A DNA stretch of 5,763 nt from Elusimicrobia bacterium RIFCSPHIGHO2_02_FULL_57_9. GTDB taxonomy: Bacteria > Elusimicrobiota > Elusimicrobia > UBA1565 > UBA9628. Where the stretch lies: positions 1-5,763 of the forward strand of contig MGUO01000179.1 of the NCBI GenBank assembly GCA_001800015.1, read 5' to 3'. The notes under the pieces are model-generated. The model made no database searches. It worked only from the letters and a program-made list of their open reading frames with translations, and was not told where the DNA came from. Below are positions 1-5,763 of this stretch, piece by piece. The first letter of the stretch is position 1; each line of letters opens with the position of its first letter. A program made the translations under genes and the position numbers.

Positions 1-94
1 CTCGAAAAACGGCCGGGGTGTCAAAGGCATCCGCGACCCTGCCCGCGGTTTCCGTATTAATGCCGTTGGCAAAAGCGGTCTTTACGGGCACGTA
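1..94 (-). other. Start of a further segment, cut by the left edge
   Basis: The last 31 visible residues (1890-1920) read on without a stop past the left edge. They begin with PVKTAFANG and end with ADAFDTPAVFR, in which Asp1911 keeps the array spacing (134 residues from Asp1777) and DAFDTP resembles DAFDNP of the earlier divergent unit with Thr in place of Asn. Whether this is one more Ig-like unit or the beginning of a different C-terminal domain cannot be decided from so short a stretch. Confidence 0.4.
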
Positions 95-3000
95 GGGATC
101 CATGCGCAGGCTGTGCGCGGCCAGGAAGGGTCCGCCCGGATTATAGGCGGCCTGGAGAGTCCAGGCGCCGGGGCGGCCCCCTTCGCCGGTATTGACGGCC
201 TGGCTGAGGCCGCTATAGGAGGACATGCGGTCGTGATACCTGAAACGGAAGGCCAACTCGCCTCCGGTAAAGCCGTTGGGCACGTCGAAGCCTGATATGA
301 AGGACGATTTGTCCGCTTTCATGAACCCATAATCGGTATTCAAAGTAAACCCGTTATCGCTGTGTATCGTTGTCTCAACCACGCTCAAATAGATGGTATT
401 GGGGCCCTGGCGGGTGATATTGTTGAAGTCATCGCGCCTTTCCAGCTGGTAAAGGCCGCCGGCTCCTGAAATTTCACTGATGCCCACGGTGGCCGCCGTG
501 GGCGTGGTCACGAACACCAACTTGGTGGGCAGGCCTCCCACCGTGGTCAATGGGCCGGAAATATTCTTTTGGGCGTTGATGAAGTTGGTCAAATCCGAAG
601 GCGGCGGCCCGGTCGCGATCCAGACCCGGGCCGAGTCCCCGGCCTTGCTGGAAACAAAGTAAGTGAGCTTGGGCGAATCCCCGATTTGGCCCTGGGCATC
701 GGCCACGATCACGGTCGAGCCGTCCACGGGGACCCAGCCCGCGCCCCAGTCCACGGCCAAATAGCCGGTGGCGCCCACGATCATCGCCGTGGAGATATAC
801 ACAGCCGGGCTGGCCACGATGGGGTTGTCAAACGCGTCCGTCAGTTGGCCGGTAATTCCCGGCTCGACGCGCCCGGGAAACGACGGAACAATGGAGCCGG
901 CGCCCACAGTGGTCGAGGAAGATGGCGCGACTTTCACCGAATCGGAGGCGCCGGGGTTGATGTCAATGCAGGGCTGCACCGAATAATTCGCGCGTTCGCT
1001 GGTGACCGTCCCGTCAATGGAGTCCACGGCGCGGATCCAGCGATGATCAGCGGGATCGGCCGAGGCGCAAGCGCCCGCCTTTTTCAGGGTAAAGAGATTG
1101 GAGAAGGCATGCGCGCCCCGATCCCCGGCCGGTGAAAATGTATAGGTTGAGGGGATAATGATGGCCGTCTGGTTGCCCCCGAAAGTCTGGGCGGAGAAGC
1201 TGACCGTGCCGCCGTAGGCATTGGACCCGGTGGAAAGCAGGTTATGGAAACGGTCATGCGCGGTCAGCCCGGCGGAGAAGGCGCTGCCGGCGTTCGCGCC
1301 GGCCGGCACGCCCGTAAAATGCAGGTGATGGGCCAGGCCGGGCAAAACCCAGAAAAGAATGGATGTCGCCGATGAAAACGTCACCGTGGAATCGGAAGTC
1401 GTGGAAGCGGCCACGGTATAGGTGGAAATCGAGGTGCGCGGCGAGATGAAGAATTCGAAAGATCCCTGGGCCAGGGTTGCCGGGCTTGGCGGCGGCACGG
1501 TCACCAGCGAATCGTTGGGCAGAGTCAACTGCACCTTGGGCATGGCCGCCGGAGGATTTGTGTCTTGGGAAGCGCCGGTTATGTCGGTGGCCAGGTTGTA
1601 ATAATCATCGATGAGATTGACCGTGATTTTCAGGTCCGGACCATCCACCGTATAAGGCGTGGGCGCGCCGTTTTTGCCGGCCACGCCTTCGCCGGCGCCC
1701 AAAACGCGGCAGATCGTATCGGGCACAACATCGCATTTGCCCGGGGCCAAGGTCTCGCCTTCCACCAGAACCTGCATGCGGGTGGCGGTGGCGGCATAAA
1801 CCTTGAATGCGGGCGTAAAAGCCGCCGGGTATTCAGCGCGGCAGACATAAGGACTGCTGTTTCCCGTGCAGACCCGGTCAGCCGCCTGATCCCGGGCAAT
1901 GACGGATACCGCCGCCACGGAGCTTTTGGTCACCAAGGTCAATGCGGCATTCAAGATGCCGAAAGCGTTCAAGGACACCGTGCTGAGGTCCTTATCGTAA
2001 TTATCGCCGGTATTGATGTCAACCCAGGGAAAGCCCGCGGTCCCTTCATAAACATTCATGTACTGGTCCACCAGATTGACGACGGCGCTAAAGGTCGCGC
2101 CCACGGTGCGCGTGGAAATCGAGCCGGTGATGCCTCCGTTGGGATAACTGCCCGAGCCGGGCAGAGGGGTTTGGCCCGGCATCACCAATTGCAAGCCCAC
2201 GGGCAGGCCCGGGTTCACCGTAAAGGTGGAGGATTGCGGATCGGCGCTTAGGCCCGAAGAATTGAAGTCCACGGCGGAGAGGTACTGGGTGGCGGCCCGC
2301 CTCAGGCTCACCGCGATATTCCCGGTCTTGCCGGAGGAGGTGTTGATCGCCACCGTGGCTACGGAAGCCGCGTAAGCATCCGTAGGCGTATTGACCTGGA
2401 CGACGGCGGCGCGGCCCGTCACCAGGTTGTTGAAAGAATCCACCACTCCCACCACCACCGGGGTGTGGGCCGTGCCGGCCGTGGCCTCATCGGGCGCGCC
2501 GGCTTTGCCGTTGGAGGAGCCCTGGTCAAAACTTTCCCCAGGCAGTATCGTTAAAAGGCGCTGCGGGTCGCCGGGCGTCACATTCACGACCGTGGCCGTG
2601 TCCTTGGATAGGCTCGGCGTTGCGCCGGCATTGACCATCTCGGCGCGCAAGTACGTGTCGCCGGCTTTCTTGGGCGTGACCGTAAAAGTCCCGGAGGTGA
2701 CGATGACCGCGGCCGTGGGCGCTATCACCGCGAAGGGATTGTCGGCCACCAGGCGAATCTCCTGGGAGGCCCCTGGGGTGAGATTCCAGAAAGAGTCCGT
2801 GATGTCCACCGTCATGATGAAGGAATCTCCCGCCTTGGTCGTCAGCGAGTAAGGCGTGCGCCCGTTGCCGCTGTCGCCGGGGATGCGGGTTTCGGGTCCG
2901 CAGGAGCCCGGCGGCGGGCAAGTGGGCACAAGGGCCCGCAGCCGGGTGGGATTGCCGGGAACCACGGCAAAGGCGCCCGAACCCGGGCCCAGCACCGCGT

Positions 3001-5763
3001 CCGGGGCCCCGCCTCCCCCGTCGGTCGAGGTCAAAACCCTGAAGCCGCCCGTGCGCAAACCGTTGGGGCTGGCCGGAATTGTGATCGTGGCGCTGCTGCC
3101 CAGAGAGAAAACATTGGAGCCGGCGAAGGGATTGTTCGCGAATGGATCGTCGGAAGTGATGGTGACGCTGGGGCGCACCGCGGTGCTCACCCAGTTATAC
3201 TGATTGTCCGTGGCATAAACCCCGATGTTGAAACTGATTCCGACGGTGGAAATAAAGGCCGGTCCGGAAACCCCGACCGGGGAAGTGGTCTTGCCCGGAG
3301 CCAGGGTTTGTCCGGGAAGCACCACGAGCAATCTTGCGGCATTGCCGGCCCGGACCGCGATATTGGAGTCGGTTTGCGAGGCCAAGCCCGCGCCGCCGTT
3401 GTCCACAGCGCTCACGGTCAAATTGCCCGTGGCGATGCTGGGCATCATGTCAAAAAAAGCCTGGCCGGCGGACAAGACCTGCGGGCTTTGAACCGCGGCG
3501 TAATTATCGTTGGTGTCCACCCTGACCGATTCCACGGAATTGGTCAGATTCCAGTATTTGTCCACGGCGCGGATGGTCACGGTATAGGTGGTCCCGGCGA
3601 AAAGCGGCCCGGGCAAAGCCGCGGTTTTGCCGGTCAAAGCGCCTTCCGCGGCGGCTTCCGGAGGAACCAGCACTTGCAAACGGTCGGGCACGGGATCCGG
3701 GTTGACCACGATATTGCTCACCGTATCGGTGGAGTAATAGGTATAAGAGAGACCGGGATCCAACACGCTGACCGACATGCCCCCGGGATTGCGCGTGACC
3801 GGGATAAAGCTGAAATTGGTGGTGCCTTTTTCCAAACCTAGGCGATAGGGATTGGGCGCAAAACCGCGCAATTGGATATTGGGATCGCTGAAGCGCATCT
3901 CGATAACCGGGGTATAGGAGGACACGGGCAATTGCGTCACGCTCATGAAGGGAGTGGTCCCCTTGACCACGTTATAGTAATCATCCACCAGATTAACGGT
4001 CAGGTTGGTGGTCACTCCGGCGGTTAAGGGATCCGGGGTGGTTGGGACCAGGCGGCCACCCGTGGTGGGGTTGGCGCCGTAAGGATCCTTGCCCGGGGCG
4101 GGTGTTTGGCCCTGGGCGATAAGCTGGAGCTTGACCGGGGCGTCCCACCACACGGTCAACTTGGAAACGCCCGTGGCCGCGTTATTGCTGTCATAGACGC
4201 CGTTGCTGGGATTTAAGGTACCGCTGATGTCCTTGGCTTGAAGGCTGTGTGCGCCGTTTGAAACCGGGATGAGGGTGAACATGGTCGCGCCCGAAACCAG
4301 ATTCTGCGATACAGCCGCCGTGGTATAGGTGTCGGTGTAAATCCGGGCGTTGACCGCGAAACTCGCGGCCGCGTCGGTGTTGTAGAATTGATCCACCGCG
4401 TACACCGTGGCCCCCAGGGCCAAACCCGCGCGCTGGGCGACGGCGTCCGGGGTGCCGGATTTGCCCAAAGGCAAGACCCCGGCCTTACCTTGCACGCGGG
4501 TTTCCCCGGGCAGAACCGCCAAGAGGAACTGGGCCGGCCTGCCGCTGACAGGAACGGTTGAGGAGGGATTGCAGTCATTGGTGAAAAGGCCCTGACCTGT
4601 GGCTTGTAGCGTGGGATTGCCGCTGGTGGTGAACTTCCAGCCCGGGTTTTCTATGGTCATGGAACCGACGAAGAGCCGCACACCGTCCTGGCCTAAATAA
4701 TCGTTATTGGGATCGCTATCCGACACATACACGGCGGCCGCCGAGGAAACCACCAGATTCCAGTAATCGTCCACGACCTGGAGCAAATATTTAATCTCGT
4801 CGCCGGCCTGAAAAAATCCCGCGCGAGGCGCACCGATGCGTCCCTGGCTACCCGAAGTGGTGACCCCGGGGCCGGGCAATTGGCCCGCCGCATTATAGTC
4901 CGCGATAACCTGGACTTGCGTGGGCGTGGAGGGATTGACCGTGACATTCAGAGTGCCCTGCTGGGTAAAGGGGTCATCGCGTTTGACCAAAAGCTGGCGC
5001 GCGCCGGCCTTGCGCAATTTGATGGGAAAGGTTTTAATGCCGTTGTCGCCGCCGGCCCCGGAGGTGAAAGTATAGCGCTTGGGCAAGCCGTTGCTGTCAT
5101 CCAGCGATCCCGCCGGGGGAGTCATCACCTCGGGCCCGCTGGAAGCCGCAACATCGATATAGAAATTCACCGGCTGGTTAAAATTGATGGCCCGGTTGCC
5201 GGAGCCGCCCAGCCCGTCCTTGGCTTCCACGGTCAAATTCACAGTGGCGTCGCCCGCCACCGAGGGATTTTTGTCTACGGACAAGGCGAAACTCTGAACC
5301 GAGGCGGAAATAAAGAACAGCGGACCGGCATCGACCGCGCCGGAAGGGAAGCCCTCCACGTTGCCGGCATTGTCGGTGACCCGCGACCAGGCCGCGTACT
5401 GGTCGCCGCGCACCCAGCAAACCGCATTCGGGCAGGCCAGGCCCGAATATTCCCAGGTCCCGGAGGGGGCGTTGAACGCCGCTGGGACCCAAATCTCCCC
5501 TCCCGAGGCCGCCACCCAGGTCGAGCCGTTCCAGAAATAGCCGGTATTATCCCAGCCCTGGTAGGCGATGGGCCCGGGTCCCGCCAAGGTGGGCGCCGTG
5601 TCGCGGAACACCGCCACCTCGATTTTGCCCTGCTGCCATGTCGGCGCGGCCCCGGGATAAACGCCTGAGCCGGTGCCGTTAATGCCGCTGCTAAACCCGG
5701 GATCGCTGGAATCTCCCTGAATAACCAAGGAATCGGGATAGGCCGTGGCATTGGCCGGGGCCG
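1..5763 (-). CDS. Giant Ig-like repeat surface protein, internal fragment (partial at both ends)
   Basis: A single minus-strand frame (codons at plus-strand positions 2-4 through 5759-5761) stays open for 1,920 codons without a stop, so both ends of the gene are outside the window. The translation is coherent throughout: a Trp-rich module (residues about 8-138), an array of about 130-residue beta-rich units (139-1889), and a cut-off tail. Thirteen copies of an Asp-x-[aromatic]-x-[Asn or similar] hallmark occur, with Asp at 331, 457, 593, 734, 852, 989, 1108, 1232, 1385, 1503, 1642, 1777 and 1911. Composition (Gly, Ser, Thr, Val, Asn, Asp rich; 11 Cys, mostly in close pairs) suits an exported extracellular protein, probably a rod or fibre for adhesion or surface structure. 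No catalytic motif or transmembrane segment is visible. The family resemblance is to bacterial Ig-like (Big_1/invasin-type) domains; the exact family and organism are not established. The reading frame is certain, the role is inferred. Confidence 0.95.
95..1330 (-). repeat. Three divergent Ig-like units, closer to the invasin-type hallmark
   Basis: Residues about 1478-1605, 1606-1745 and 1746-1889 form three further units with hallmarks AHDRFHNLL (Asp1503), LTDAFDNPI (Asp1642) and RRDDFNNI (Asp1777). They keep the 118-139 residue spacing of the preceding array but lack the PGxTxAPGK linker, opening instead with short strands such as LHFTGVPAGANAG and KLVFVTTPTAA. The first has the KAG turn with an insert carrying C1565 (KKAGACASADPADH). 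The second has SSKAGDSARVWIA (1704-1716). The third contains a charged, aromatic-rich strand FRFRYHDRMSSYSG (1838-1851) then a GAWTLQA strand, which may mean a different fold in its second half. The DAFDNP form is the closest in the window to the classical Big_1 signature. The boundaries are approximate. Confidence 0.65.
1331..5347 (-). repeat. Array of one degenerate and nine canonical Ig-like units (protein-level tandem repeats)
   Basis: This stretch encodes residues about 139-1477 as ten successive units. Approximate residue ranges are 139-280 (degenerate, Asp182 in AKDGLGG), 281-408, 409-541, 542-692, 693-808, 809-938, 939-1065, 1066-1186, 1187-1325 and 1326-1477. The nine canonical units carry the hallmarks VDDYWNL, VDQFYNT, VDDYYNV, VDKYWNL, TDNQYNW, TDSFWNL, VDSFNNL, VDQYMNV and IDDYYNL. 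Many have a second strand about 15-20 residues later with Asp or Asn before an aromatic (ITSDDPF, VDTNDNY, DINTGDNY), then a SGxxxF strand, and in some a KAG turn before the last strand. Most begin with a linker such as LPGQTLAPGK. The pattern fits beta-sandwich domains related to Big_1, whose known hallmark is D-x-[FY]-G-N-P. Copies are well diverged, and I see no long identical DNA repeats between them. Confidence 0.8.
5348..5740 (-). other. Trp-rich Ig-like module ending in TDNAGNVE (encoded domain)
   Basis: This segment encodes residues about 8-138 of the large protein and differs from the units that follow. It runs from an opening strand with IQGDSSDPG, through IEVAVFRD (47-54) and YFWNGSTW (75-82), to WEYSGL (103-108) and a closing SRVTDNAGNVEG (126-137). 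Eight tryptophans fall within 84 residues (42, 70, 77, 82, 91, 103, 116, 125). The order of GxxSDPG, a strand, a WNGSxW hairpin, a WxYSG strand and a closing DNAGN strand is what I recall of a common class of bacterial Ig-like adhesin repeats; that match is from memory. C110 and C115 (CPNAVC) could form a local disulfide. More copies may lie upstream, beyond the right edge. The boundaries are approximate. Confidence 0.6.

Noticed and set aside
569..1135. Plus-strand open frame of 188 codons
   Set aside because: In-register antisense shadow of the divergent Ig-like units; low-complexity Arg/Gly/His translation and no gene-like context.
1565..2251. Plus-strand open frame of 228 codons
   Set aside because: Also in register opposite the large gene; it ends at a TAG that is a CTA leucine codon in the real gene. 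Its His/Arg/Gly-rich product is typical of antisense shadows in GC-rich DNA.
2526..2921. Minus-strand 131-codon open frame, possibly a frameshifted part of the gene
   Set aside because: The main frame is intact and shows two full repeat units across this stretch, so no frameshift is needed.
2391..3203. Two plus-strand open frames (2391-2852 and 2856-3203), close enough to look like an operon
   Set aside because: Both lie fully opposite canonical repeat units with clear hallmarks. Their Pro/Thr/Val-rich translations follow from the complementary base composition.
3967..4010. Possible DNA-level direct repeat, since similar strings (around ccaccagatt) recur near 2068 and 3987
   Set aside because: The shared strings are only about a dozen bases and encode the conserved hallmark Asn-Leu-Val-Asp. 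They reflect protein repeats rather than a DNA element.
4880..5668. Plus-strand open frame of 262 codons
   Set aside because: It is the exact in-register complement of the minus-strand gene. Its translation is Gly/Arg/His-rich and lacks domain-like patterns, while the opposite strand encodes the coherent Trp-rich module and first repeat units.
5178..5751. Minus-strand open frames in the two other frames (5178-5492 and 5275-5751)
   Set aside because: They overlap each other and the main frame. They are rich in Arg and Pro and show none of the repeat pattern; they are frame-shifted shadows of the main gene.

Overview
The window lies entirely inside one very long protein-coding gene on the minus strand. 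Reading the reverse complement in the frame whose codons occupy plus-strand positions 2-4, 5-7 and so on up to 5759-5761 gives 1,920 consecutive sense codons with no stop. The gene runs off both ends, so its start codon, any signal peptide, its C-terminal anchor and its promoter and terminator are all outside. There is no intergenic DNA, RNA gene, mobile element or CRISPR array. Residue 1 below is the codon at 5759-5761 and residue 1920 the codon at 2-4.

The protein looks like a secreted or cell-surface repeat protein: rich in Gly, Ala, Ser, Thr, Val, Asn, Asp and Pro, poor in Lys and Cys, with no transmembrane segment in the visible part. Going from its N-terminal side (right end of the window) it has four regions: a Trp-rich module ending in TDNAGNVE (about residues 8-138); one degenerate unit followed by nine canonical beta-sandwich-like units (about 139-1477), most with an Asp-x-aromatic-x-Asn hallmark such as VDDYWNLV and many joined by PGQTLAPGK-like linkers; three divergent units whose hallmark is nearer the DAFDNP form of invasin-type bacterial Ig-like (Big_1-like) domains (about 1478-1889); and the beginning of a further segment cut by the left edge (1890-1920). 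The hallmark Asp recurs at a mean spacing of about 132 residues (range 118-153).

The likely role is structural: a long rod or fibre outside the cell, for adhesion, surface coating or biofilm. No catalytic motif is visible. The DNA is GC-rich (near 60% by eye). From memory, linker-plus-VDxxWN proteins of this kind are common in giant predicted surface proteins of Elusimicrobiota and similar uncultured bacteria; that taxonomic suggestion is an inference with low confidence. All other apparent open frames are shadows of this gene; the longest plus-strand ones lie exactly opposite its codons and exist because TTA, CTA and TCA codons are rare in it.
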